In this document: positions 45,631-53,526 of the stretch, one piece after another
Layout of the letters: each line of letters opens with the position of its first letter
Numbering within the stretch: the first letter of the stretch is position 1
Assembly: GCA_051656605.1 (NCBI GenBank)
Contig: JBOGCF010000043.1
Span: 124,001 to 188,000, forward strand
Length of the DNA: 64,000 nucleotides
Direction of reading: 5' to 3'
Source of the DNA: UBA12018 sp051656605
Lineage (GTDB): Bacteria; Bacteroidota; Bacteroidia; Bacteroidales; CAMTPD01
Notes under the pieces: generated by a model
What the model saw: only the letters and a program-made list of their open reading frames with translations
Told to the model about the DNA's origin: nothing
Database searches by the model: none
Translations under genes and position numbers: made by a program

Positions 45631-46776
45631 ATGAAGAGTGATAGAAAAAAGGTGTTTGTGTCGGGATGTTACGATATGCTGCACAGCGGACATGTTGCTT
45701 TTTTTACCGAAGCGGCCAAATTGGGCGACTTGTACGTGGGTATTGGTTCGGACAAAACGATAGAGCAACTTAAGAATCGTAAGACGGTAAACTGTGATCA
45801 GGAACGTCTCTATATGGTAAGTGCGCTCAAGGCTGTGCACAAAGCTTGGATAAATAGCGGTTCGGGTATTATGGACTTTGAAGATGATGTGCGCGAATTG
45901 ATGCCTGATATCTTCTTTGTGAATTCGGATGGTCATAGCCCGATGAAGGAGGCTTTGTGCAAGGAGTTGGGCATCGAGTATGTTATCGCGGAGCGTATAC
46001 CTCATCCGGGATTGCCGGTACGCAGTACTACAGCTTTGCGTAGCGAATGCAGGATACCGTATCGTATCGACCTTGCGGGCGGATGGCTCGATCAGCCGTA
46101 TGTGAGTAAATACCATGCCGGATCTGTGCTTACAATCAATATTGAACCTGATTATGAGTTTAACGACAGAAGTGGGATGAGTACATCGTCGCGCAAAAAG
46201 GCCGTGGAGCTTTGGCAGACGGATATTCCCGAAGGTGATCGCGTAAAGCTTGCTCAAACGCTTTTTTGCTTTGAGAATCCTCCCGGGAGCAAATACATCA
46301 GCGGCTCGCAAGATGCGCTGGGTGTGGTGATGCCCGGACTGAACAAATACCTATACACAGGTGAATATTGGCCTTGTGAGATCGAAAGTATATTGGATAA
46401 GGATATCTTGGATTGGATTGAGGCGCATGTGTGTATGGTTCCGCTTTATCCGCGACATTCCGATTATGATGTATTGGCTGATACTCGGATTGACGAGGAA
46501 GGTGCGAAAGCACTTTCGATTGCAGCGGATGCATGCTGGCAGGCGTTGAAAGTTAAGGACCTTGATGCTTTTGGTAAAGCTGTAACTGCAAGTTTTGAGG
46601 CGCAGATTGCGATGTTTCCCAATATGGTTGATGCTGAAATAATGCGCCACCTGGATGAATACAAATCGCAGGTAAAAGGATATAAGATCAGTGGTGCCGG
46701 TGGTGGTGGCTATCTTATTTTTGTAGTAGACAAACCGCTGGCGAATTCGATGAAGATACGCATTCGCCGCGGATGA
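45631..46776 (+). CDS. cytidylyltransferase-GHMP kinase fusion
   Basis: 381 residues from the ATG at 45631. Residues about 5-135 are a nucleotidyltransferase of the cytidylyltransferase fold: VFVSGCYDMLHSGHVAFFTEAAKLG (HxGH motif) and RSTTALR near its end. Residues about 140-381 resemble a GHMP sugar kinase: RIPYRIDLAGGWLDQP (motif 1), SGMSTSSRKKAVELW (possible motif 2), SGSQDALGVVMPGLNKY and the C-terminal KISGAGGGGYLIFVVD (motif 3). The kinase part is about 90 residues shorter than HddA-type kinases, with the stretch between motifs 1 and 2 reduced. It might phosphorylate a sugar and activate it as an NDP derivative, similar in logic to HldE. Substrate unknown. Confidence 0.75.
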   Translation: MKSDRKKVFVSGCYDMLHSGHVAFFTEAAKLGDLYVGIGSDKTIEQLKNRKTVNCDQERLYMVSALKAVHKAWINSGSGIMDFEDDVRELMPDIFFVNSDGHSPMKEALCKELGIEYVIAERIPHPGLPVRSTTALRSECRIPYRIDLAGGWLDQPYVSKYHAGSVLTINIEPDYEFNDRSGMSTSSRKKAVELWQTDIPEGDRVKLAQTLFCFENPPGSKYISGSQDALGVVMPGLNKYLYTGEYWPCEIESILDKDILDWIEAHVCMVPLYPRHSDYDVLADTRIDEEGAKALSIAADACWQALKVKDLDAFGKAVTASFEAQIAMFPNMVDAEIMRHLDEYKSQVKGYKISGAGGGGYLIFVVDKPLANSMKIRIRRG

Positions 46777-46790
46777 TAATAATAGAAGTG

Positions 46791-46838
46791 ATTGCAGCTT
46801 TTTTCTCAAGGATTGAGAAGAAGCTGCAATTCGTTTTT
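46791..46838. terminator. terminator shared by convergent genes
   Basis: Arms ATTGCAGCTT..TTCTCAA and TTGAGAAGAAGCTGCAAT with a 3-base loop, followed by TCGTTTTT on the plus strand. It follows the fusion gene by 14 bases and overlaps the last codons of the convergent YjbH-like gene. Confidence 0.82.
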
Positions 46839-47996
46839 AATGTAATATGGGTTCAGGTAATGTGACATCGGCGTCGTTGCGGCATCGGTGCTAAATCCGT
46901 GACCATTGCTTTTGCCCGATGTTGTGCTGAGGCGTTGCATGTAGCGCCATTGATACCATACGGGTGCCGAGGCCAAGAACCGTTTTTCTCTTTTTTGCTT
47001 GCGAAGCCACATGGGTACGCTAAAACTAAAACCGGCATCGGCAGTGTTGCCGCTGTATCTGCCATAAAGAGTAAAGGAGACATTACTAAAGCGACGGGTA
47101 AAAGCTGCTTCTACACCATAGTCGCCATAGACGTACCTGCCGACCATAAGTTGCAACTCCATGTTGTACCGTTGAGGCGTCCATGTTGCGATGGCATGTG
47201 CCGAAACCTTTAAGACATTGTTGACCCACCAACTGGCATAGTCGAAATACGACCCAGTGGTAAAGGATGCTTTGTAGCCTAGTGTGAATTCTCCTTTCTT
47301 TTGCTGCCAATAGTTGCCGAGTTCTACCCCGATACGATTGCCGGTAAAGTTACCTACGGCTACGTGTCCGAAGAATTGACGCGGTAGTTTGTAGTCTTGC
47401 ACAATGCTAATGATACCCGGACGTATGTAATTTCCTTCCGAAGAATACATGTCGTTGTAGATAGGAAGCAGTATCTGTCCTGTAAACCGTGCTCCCCGCC
47501 AGAGATCTACTTCTAGTGTGGGGGCGATGTCGAGACGCGACTGCCACACTTGGTCGTACGTTACGTTTTGCACCGAAAAGAGCGGGTAGAATACAAGCGC
47601 TACTTTACCCGCACTGCGGTTTTGAGTTTTGCTTTGGTTGAATATCTTCTCGGGGAGAGCTTCGAGCGAAAAGGTTAGTGTCTCGACAAACTGCCCGGTA
47701 ATTTGTGTTGGTCTGCTGTCACATGCCGGTGCCGCTACAAGTAAGGCGGGGACATCGTTACGGCACACATTGATATACCACGCTTTTTGCGGAGCTATAT
47801 GAAGCATGCTGTCTAATACGTTTAAGAGTGCTTGTGCTTCATTGCGCCATGCATTGTTCGTATATCGCACAAAGCAAGCCGTGTCGTTTTGTACAATTGA
47901 TACGTTTTCGAGCGAAGCGGGTAGTTGTGCATACAGAGGCGTTGTACTAAGTATGCAGAGACTATATAACAGAGCTATTCGTTTCTTTTTTTTCAT
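46806..47996 (-). CDS. YjbH-like outer-membrane protein, C-terminal-half type
   Basis: 396 residues. Signal peptide with KKKKRIALLYSLCILSTTPLYAQ. Residues about 25-130 form a soluble domain with ENVSIVQNDTACFVRYTNNAWRNEAQAL. From about 140 on are barrel strands typical of the C-terminal half of YjbH: QVWQSRLDIAPTLEVDLWRGARFTGQILLPIYN, GRYVYGDYGVEAAFTRRFSNVSFTLYGRYSG and AGFSFSVPMWLRKQ. It overlaps the cpsB gene by 35 bases as the last gene of the wza-wzc-cpsB operon. With the protein at 33936 it may make one split YjbH. Confidence 0.68.
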   Translation of the reverse strand: MKKKKRIALLYSLCILSTTPLYAQLPASLENVSIVQNDTACFVRYTNNAWRNEAQALLNVLDSMLHIAPQKAWYINVCRNDVPALLVAAPACDSRPTQITGQFVETLTFSLEALPEKIFNQSKTQNRSAGKVALVFYPLFSVQNVTYDQVWQSRLDIAPTLEVDLWRGARFTGQILLPIYNDMYSSEGNYIRPGIISIVQDYKLPRQFFGHVAVGNFTGNRIGVELGNYWQQKKGEFTLGYKASFTTGSYFDYASWWVNNVLKVSAHAIATWTPQRYNMELQLMVGRYVYGDYGVEAAFTRRFSNVSFTLYGRYSGNTADAGFSFSVPMWLRKQKREKRFLASAPVWYQWRYMQRLSTTSGKSNGHGFSTDAATTPMSHYLNPYYIKNELQLLLNP

Positions 47997-48708
47997 TGCA
48001 AAGGATAGGGATAAGGTGCTTGATTAGTGTATTGTCGATCTTCGTTTGTCCTATTTTATGAAGATGATGTATATGATGTGCATCTGTTCCTACACATGAG
48101 TAGAAGTTGTTGCGTAGAAGGTAAATGGCTGCTTTCTGTACACCCGAGCCGTAATGTCCCGATAAGGAAAGGAGATTGAGTTGAAACCGGCATCCCGAAT
48201 CGCGTAACTCTTGATATACTTCCGGCTTGTTGTGATAGTAGGAGTATCGCTCGGGATGCGCTAGTAAAGGAATTAATCGGGATGTGCAGATTTCGAACAA
48301 AATATGTTGTAACGCAAACATACGTGAACTTCCTAATTCGATCAAAAGCATTTGTTCGCTTCCCATTTGCAAGGCAAGTGGATCGGAGAGGTGTTGTTGA
48401 AAACTATTGTCCAACATGTACTCCGCTGCAAATGTTACTGAGGATGTAACTTCGGATGCCTCATCTTTTAACTTATTCATTGCCGATGTAATCATTGCCC
48501 GTGTATTGTTGTGTACTGCATTCATGACATGGGGTGTGCACGAAATCGTGTGAGCACCCATTGCCGTAAGTTCGCGAAGGCACGCAACGCTCTGCTCTGT
48601 TGTTTTACAACCATCATCCAATCCGGGAAGTAAGTGATTGTGATAATCGGTGAAACCTGCGTAAAGTATTTCACGCAGGTAGGTTTTTCTTTTCAAAAAG
48701 GTAAACAT
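47962..48708 (-). CDS. CpsB/CapC-type tyrosine-protein phosphatase (PHP domain)
   Basis: 248 residues from the ATG at 48708, 13 bases after the wzc stop. PHP metal-binding motifs are all present: DYHNHLLPGLDDG near residue 20, SCTPHVM, ELGSSRM, LAHPERYSYY and GTDAHHIHH. Such enzymes (CpsB, YwqE) dephosphorylate the tyrosine autokinase that controls chain length and export. Its position directly behind the kinase gene fits that role. Confidence 0.9.
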   Translation of the reverse strand: MFTFLKRKTYLREILYAGFTDYHNHLLPGLDDGCKTTEQSVACLRELTAMGAHTISCTPHVMNAVHNNTRAMITSAMNKLKDEASEVTSSVTFAAEYMLDNSFQQHLSDPLALQMGSEQMLLIELGSSRMFALQHILFEICTSRLIPLLAHPERYSYYHNKPEVYQELRDSGCRFQLNLLSLSGHYGSGVQKAAIYLLRNNFYSCVGTDAHHIHHLHKIGQTKIDNTLIKHLIPILCNEKKETNSSVI

Positions 48709-48721
48709 AAGCTTATTCGAT

Positions 48722-51037
48722 TTAATGTCCGTATGAATAGCCATAACCGTATCCATAGCCATAACTTCCGCGCTTGGTTTGAATATCGGTAACCACAAGT
48801 CCCATGTTATTGAGCTTCTTATTGCAATACATATCGTCGATAACGGGGAGAATTCGCTTATCGAGATGTCCGGCACGCATTACATATAACGTAACGTCGG
48901 CATACTTGGCTATGATGTGCGTATCTGATACTAGTTTGGCTGGAGCAGAGTCAATCACAACATAATCATAATGTGTGCGGCAATAATTGATAAGTTCTTC
49001 AGTTCTATGGGATAATAATAACTCAGAAGGATTGGGAGGGACGGGTCCGGCAGGTATTACATCCAAGTTTTGATTTAATACTTCATGCTTGATCAATGTG
49101 TTGATTGAATTTTCTTTACCCGAAAGGAAGGTGGTAACCCCGACGTTGTTATCGATCGCAAAGCAACGGTGCAAAGCGGGCTTGCGAATGTCGAGTCCGA
49201 GCAAAACAACACGCTTTCCAGATTGAGCTAAGGCTAGGGCCAAATTGACCGAAACATACGTTTTTCCTTCTCCCGGAGTTGTACTGGTAATAAGGATCGT
49301 GTTACGTTGGGCATCGTTGAGTGTCATAAAATCAAGGTTAGTTCGAAGCATTCTGAATGCCTCTGCCGCTCCTTCACGATTGCCCTCTGTCATGACGATT
49401 TCTGCTGAACTCTTAGGCTTTGACGGAATCTCTCCTATGATTGGAGCGGTAACGTTTTTCTCAACATCACGAATGTCTCTGATTTTCGTATTAAACATGT
49501 TGATTACGAAGATGGCACCTGACGGAACAACTAATGCCGCTACGACTGCAAATAACAATGTTAGCATTTTACGAGGAGATACCGGCGTATTTGTTCCCCA
49601 TGCCGCATCGATAATTTTGGCCGAAGGAGCAGTAATACTCATCGATAGTTGTGTCTCTTCCCGCTTTTCGAGCAGATAGATGTATAGTTGTTCTTTGATC
49701 TCTTTGTCGCGAATTACACTGCGCAATTCTCGTTCTTGTTTAGGAGTTTCCTTGACACGCCCCGAGATTAGGTTTTCTTTTTTCTTGAGATTCGAAAGAG
49801 TAATGCCTAGTGTCTTTTTTAGATTTCCGACAGATTGCACAATGGAGGCATGATGCGCCTCGAGCTCATTGCGTTTGTTGAGCATAACGGGGTTTTGGGC
49901 TTTTACCGTACGTTGCATCTTTTCATATTCGAGTGAGAGATCGTTGTATCGTGCAATCTCCCGATTGAGGGCATCGTCGGAAATTCCCAGATTGGCAGGG
50001 ATTAGTGCGCCCGGCGTAGAACTATTCAGAAACGCAGACACAAACTCGATTAGTCGCATTTGTGTTTCGGCATCGAGTACTCGTGTTTCGTAGGTGTTGA
50101 ACTTTTGAAGTGTAAGTCGTGCTTCTTCTTCTACATCAGACAACTTGTTGTCTTTCTTATACGTTTCGATGTCTTTTTCGGCTCCGCCTAGTTCGTTGCG
50201 GATAATAATTAGTCGTTCATCAATAAATTCGGCCGTATTATGGGCTACACGATTTTTATCATTGATGGCATCTTCGTTGTAGAGTCGGATGTAGCTGTTG
50301 ATGATATCGGCCGAACGTTGACGTGATGTGCCCTGCATTGAGATGTTGAGCACAGATGCGTTCTTGTTGGCCAGCGAAACATCGATGCTGTTACTTAACC
50401 AAAGAGCGATGTCATCCGGATTACCAAGTTCGAGTAGGGCAGAGGTATACTCTGACCGGGGATTATGTGTAACAATGGCGGTGCCAAACGGAACTGCAAC
50501 AGGTTTGCCAAACTCGTGAACGGTTTCTGCTTCCGGATTTTTCTCTTCGTCAATGGGTGCGATACTAAAGTGTGATGCCGACAGCACTTTAATTTTGTAT
50601 CTATAGCTATGTGTCGGAATTGAGTCGCGTGTAATGTATTTGAGTGTTATCGGTGCATCGGTATATAAGAGTTTGGACTTGAATCGAGACTCGGAAAAGA
50701 TTGAGACATCAAGTTGCAAATCTTCTATTACTCGAAGGGCTAGTGTGTTTGACTTAAAAACAAGGATTTCGTTTTCGATGTTATTTGGCAATGTTCCCAG
50801 CATAGCCAGGTCTTGAAAAGCTGCCAGTTCGTTTGCGTTTCCACCTCGCTTGTCGTCGCTAAGGAGCACCGATGCCTGCATCTTATATACGGGAACCGAC
50901 ATCCAGAGCCAGCCCAAGGCCAAAGCAGGGAAAACGATAAGTGCGACAACAAACCAATGCCATCGTATCAGCAAGGCATCGATCAGGTCGTGAAAGTATA
51001 GTTCTTCCTCTTGCGGTTTATTTTGATAATCTGTCAT
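48722..51037 (-). CDS. wzc: Wzc-like polysaccharide copolymerase/tyrosine autokinase
   Basis: 771 residues. Wzz domain with a first membrane helix at about 32-52 (HWFVVALIVFPALALGWLWM), a long periplasmic coiled coil with GNVR-type sequence (KQERELRSVIRDKEIKEQLYIYLLEKREE), a second helix near 510 and a cytoplasmic kinase from about 545: Walker A TTPGEGKTYVSVNLA, Walker A' VVLLGLDIRKPALH, Walker B YDYVVIDSAP. The C-terminus is a tyrosine cluster of YG repeats (YGYGYGYGYSYGH), the autophosphorylation tail. It controls polymer length and export together with the Wza-like protein encoded just upstream. Confidence 0.93.
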   Translation of the reverse strand: MTDYQNKPQEEELYFHDLIDALLIRWHWFVVALIVFPALALGWLWMSVPVYKMQASVLLSDDKRGGNANELAAFQDLAMLGTLPNNIENEILVFKSNTLALRVIEDLQLDVSIFSESRFKSKLLYTDAPITLKYITRDSIPTHSYRYKIKVLSASHFSIAPIDEEKNPEAETVHEFGKPVAVPFGTAIVTHNPRSEYTSALLELGNPDDIALWLSNSIDVSLANKNASVLNISMQGTSRQRSADIINSYIRLYNEDAINDKNRVAHNTAEFIDERLIIIRNELGGAEKDIETYKKDNKLSDVEEEARLTLQKFNTYETRVLDAETQMRLIEFVSAFLNSSTPGALIPANLGISDDALNREIARYNDLSLEYEKMQRTVKAQNPVMLNKRNELEAHHASIVQSVGNLKKTLGITLSNLKKKENLISGRVKETPKQERELRSVIRDKEIKEQLYIYLLEKREETQLSMSITAPSAKIIDAAWGTNTPVSPRKMLTLLFAVVAALVVPSGAIFVINMFNTKIRDIRDVEKNVTAPIIGEIPSKPKSSAEIVMTEGNREGAAEAFRMLRTNLDFMTLNDAQRNTILITSTTPGEGKTYVSVNLALALAQSGKRVVLLGLDIRKPALHRCFAIDNNVGVTTFLSGKENSINTLIKHEVLNQNLDVIPAGPVPPNPSELLLSHRTEELINYCRTHYDYVVIDSAPAKLVSDTHIIAKYADVTLYVMRAGHLDKRILPVIDDMYCNKKLNNMGLVVTDIQTKRGSYGYGYGYGYSYGH

Positions 51038-51082
51038 GTAATTAAAGTTTTGGTTATTGAGGTTAAAATAGCATGCTTACAA

Positions 51083-51847
51083 TTAGCGGATAAGCAGTGC
51101 GGCAATAGTGGTAAAGAGAGAGCCGAGTGAAACAAAGAGAGGCATAAAACTGCTGTAATCACCACCGGTAGCTTTGGCTTTGTTGGGTTCTACATATACT
51201 ACATCGTTTTGCTGTAGGTAATAAACCGGCGAGGAGAATAAATCATTACTATTCATATTTACCCGATGATGCAGTTGCTTGTTGTTGATCTCCCGAATCA
51301 CAAGCACGTTATTGCGTTTACCGTATACAGTCATATCACCGGCAAGTCCAAGGGCTTCGAGTAGTGTAATACGTTCATTCGGAATGGTAAAGGAACCGGG
51401 CTTGGCAACTTCTCCCAATACGGTGATTTTGTAGTTGAGGTATTTGACCGAAACAATAGGGTCGTGCATGTAGGTTGTAAGTTCTTTCTTGAGCTGATCT
51501 ACAAGTTGTTGCCTTGTTTTGCCCGCTACATGAATGGTGCCTATAACCGGAAAGTCGATATTGCCCGTTGAATTGACAAGATAACCTTGCAGTGACTGTG
51601 CCGACGATAATTGTCCGCTACTCGACTGATAGGCCACGGTGGGCAGATTAAAAGGTAGTGCAGCCGTAGGATCGCTACAGCTTACAACAATAGCAAGTAA
51701 GTCATCTTTTTTGATGACTGCCTCATACTCATTTGCAGAGTTGGAGGCCGATTGGTGCATTGTGTCAATGTCTTTAAAGTACGTAATTTTCTTAGCTGAG
51801 CACGAGCACAGCATCACAATGACCAATGCGAAGGTTAAAATTCTCAT
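51083..51847 (-). CDS. wza: polysaccharide export outer-membrane lipoprotein (Wza-like)
   Basis: 254 residues. Lipobox Cys16 in VIVMLCSCSAK. Poly_export domain (YEAVIKKDDLLAIVVSCSDPTAALPFN, GYLVNSTGNIDFPVIGTIHVAGKTRQQLVDQL) followed by an SLBB domain (ITVLGEVAKPGSFTIPNERITLLEALGLAGDM). The C-terminus SFMPLFVSLGSLFTTIAALLIR is a hydrophobic segment that may span the outer membrane or pack in the ring. First gene of the leftward export operon. Confidence 0.92.
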   Translation of the reverse strand: MRILTFALVIVMLCSCSAKKITYFKDIDTMHQSASNSANEYEAVIKKDDLLAIVVSCSDPTAALPFNLPTVAYQSSSGQLSSAQSLQGYLVNSTGNIDFPVIGTIHVAGKTRQQLVDQLKKELTTYMHDPIVSVKYLNYKITVLGEVAKPGSFTIPNERITLLEALGLAGDMTVYGKRNNVLVIREINNKQLHHRVNMNSNDLFSSPVYYLQQNDVVYVEPNKAKATGGDYSSFMPLFVSLGSLFTTIAALLIR

Positions 51848-51954
51848 TGGTGATAAGGTTTGGTTAAAACTAAAACGTCAAAAACGTAATTGAAAATTGC
51901 AAGATATACAAGTGCATATTAATGCGGTTAGTATTTAAAATTGCAATTCATCCG

Positions 51955-51984
51955 CAAAAATAACAAAAAATAAACGAATTCAAA
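51955..51984 (-). promoter_or_regulatory. promoter of the wza-wzc-cpsB operon
   Basis: On the minus strand TTTG (51984-51981), 18 bases, TATTTTTG (51962-51955): a full -33/-7 pair with near-ideal spacing. The leader to the wza start is about 100 bases. The -7 box is identical to that of the other exopolysaccharide operon at 20604. Confidence 0.7.
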
Positions 51985-52048
51985 GGTTTGGTTTTCTTTT
52001 TGATATTGTTTGTATATTAAATTGTCATACAGAAATATGTATATGCAA

Positions 52049-52090
52049 AAAGCAAAGGACGTTCAAAAAATTATGAACGTCCTTTTGCAT
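52049..52090 (-). terminator. terminator of the AraC-family gene
   Basis: Arms GCAAAGGACGTTC and GAACGTCCTTTTGC around a 10-base loop, one extra A/T pair bulged. On the minus strand it is followed by a run of T residues, 51 bases after the AraC-family stop. Confidence 0.8.
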
Positions 52091-52141
52091 AGTTATAATT
52101 GGGGTGGATAAGTTATTTTTATTAAAAACTAGAGTAGACCT

Positions 52142-53005
52142 CTAGTTTTTCTTGTTTCCATATTCAAGCTTTACGCGTAACTGAGATGTTGTTACACCAA
52201 ACTGCTTTTTGCAGAACGAATTTAAGTGAGAGGAAGAGGCAAATTGCATTGTCATTGCGATTTGTTTTATAGAAAGATTTTTGTCGCTTAGATACTCCAT
52301 TAGTTGCGTTTTCTTTTGTTTATTTATCCATTGATATGGAGTTGAGTCGAACTGTTGTTTAAATGTTCGTTCGAAAGTTTTCATTGAATATCCACATAAT
52401 TGAGCTAATTCTTTTGCATTTCTTGCTTTTGATGCATGATAGTGAACATTGGCATTAAAATCATTAGAAGCTTGCATCATATCTGTAATCAAAGGGGCAA
52501 GTTCTTCAATAGTATACAAATGTTTTAGAAGTATGGAAACTTCTTTTCGTTTCAACTCTTGTAGATGATGGCAGCAAATTGATTCTTGTAGGTATCTTTG
52601 GACTTGTTCCATACATCCTAAAAGTATTGGTTTTATTGGAATTGGGCTCTGTGCTAATTTCAAGGCGTCTATTTGGTTGGTGAGCTTTGCATATTCAGTT
52701 TTATAGCATACATAATCAATCCCTTTAAAAGATAACATGATTAGGCTTGCCTTAGCAGGAGCTTTAATCGTAAAACTACTCCCTTTAATTATATGAAACA
52801 TGTGTTTTGCGGGAACATGTATTGACGGATTTCCTAAAATGCAGATTTCAACAGAAGATGTGATGGAAAAAATAATCACAGAATATCTTATGTCATTGTG
52901 ATTAATAGAGCAATCTGATGCAATTTTTATAAGTTTAAATTCACCTTCTTTATGTTTATTATGATAACTACATTTAGAAGAATTGAATGTTGTATGCATA
53001 TTCAT
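52142..53005 (-). CDS. AraC-family transcriptional regulator
   Basis: 287 residues. The C-terminal 100 residues form two helix-turn-helix motifs: AKELAQLCGYSMKTFERTFKQQFDSTPYQWIN and LSIKQIAMTMQFASSSHLNSFCKKQFGVTTSQLR, the standard AraC pattern. The N-terminal part is a short cupin-like region (SSVEICILGNPSIHVPAKHMFHIIKG) without evident ligand motif. This form (N-terminal divergent, C-terminal HTH) is common in Bacteroidales. It diverges from the threonine operon, but nothing seen links it to threonine regulation. Confidence 0.88.
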   Translation of the reverse strand: MNMHTTFNSSKCSYHNKHKEGEFKLIKIASDCSINHNDIRYSVIIFSITSSVEICILGNPSIHVPAKHMFHIIKGSSFTIKAPAKASLIMLSFKGIDYVCYKTEYAKLTNQIDALKLAQSPIPIKPILLGCMEQVQRYLQESICCHHLQELKRKEVSILLKHLYTIEELAPLITDMMQASNDFNANVHYHASKARNAKELAQLCGYSMKTFERTFKQQFDSTPYQWINKQKKTQLMEYLSDKNLSIKQIAMTMQFASSSHLNSFCKKQFGVTTSQLRVKLEYGNKKN

Positions 53006-53051
53006 ATTTTATATTAGATAGTTCTTATTGTTTTTCGAGCTAAGACTACTG

Positions 53052-53059
53052 CAAAGATA
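53052..53059 (-). promoter_or_regulatory. -7 promoter box of the AraC-family gene
   Basis: TATCTTTG on the minus strand, a perfect TAnnTTTG match 47 bases before the start codon. No -33 TTTG is found at the expected distance. Confidence 0.5.
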
Positions 53060-53301
53060 TATCATTCATCTCCATGTATATATCTTGATTTAATGCTATA
53101 AATAGAAGATATAGGACAAACTGTTACAGATTTGCGTCATCTAGTTTTAGATTGGAACAATAAGTTTTTACGCTTATGTTTATAAGCGTATTGACTTTTG
53201 CCTTATTGATTTATTGTTAAATAAGAATAAATGTATGGATCGTTGTGTGGTTTTGTAATTTTTATTGTAATATTGCTTGCGAAATATAAGCAAGCAGGCA
53301 A

Positions 53302-53421
53302 ATGAAATGTTATTTTGAACATATTTCTTCGATCTTCGCTACACCATGTTCTATGGTGCAGTCTGCTGGCTATGGGCAATGCCCTACATCTACATCCTCG
53401 ACTTCATCGTCAACCCTGTAA
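53302..53421 (+). CDS. putative threonine-operon leader peptide
   Basis: A 39-codon frame starting MKCYFEHISSIFATPC and ending in PTSTSSTSSSTL, where eleven of the last eleven residues before Leu are Thr or Ser apart from the first Pro. It ends about 105 bases before thrA, and a CAACCC/GGGTTG hairpin spans its stop codon. Thr codons used are ACA, ACT and ACC. A competing frame through the same bases reads MFYGAVCWLWAMPYIYILDF and looks like a short membrane peptide, so the assignment is not certain. Confidence 0.45.
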   Translation: MKCYFEHISSIFATPCSMVQSAGYGQCPTSTSSTSSSTL

Positions 53422-53526
53422 GGGGTTGTCTATTTCCATATTATCCTCAGACCTATTTTACATGTAGGTACACCTCTCACAAGAGCGGGTGAAATTGAAC
53501 TATCCTTTTATCAATATTTTATTTAT

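Larger units (their letters stand above)
53006..53526 (+). promoter_or_regulatory. threonine operon leader region
   Basis: Contains TTGTAATATTGC at 53265-53276 as a possible promoter element, a 39-codon Thr/Ser-rich reading frame (53302-53421), and several hairpins: CACCAT/ATGGTG, GGGC/GCCC, CAACCC/GGGTTG at the end of the reading frame, and ACCTA/TAGGT further down. The layout (reading frame rich in the end product, structured RNA, biosynthetic operon) is that of an attenuator. No long T run follows the hairpins, so the mechanism remains open. Confidence 0.55.
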
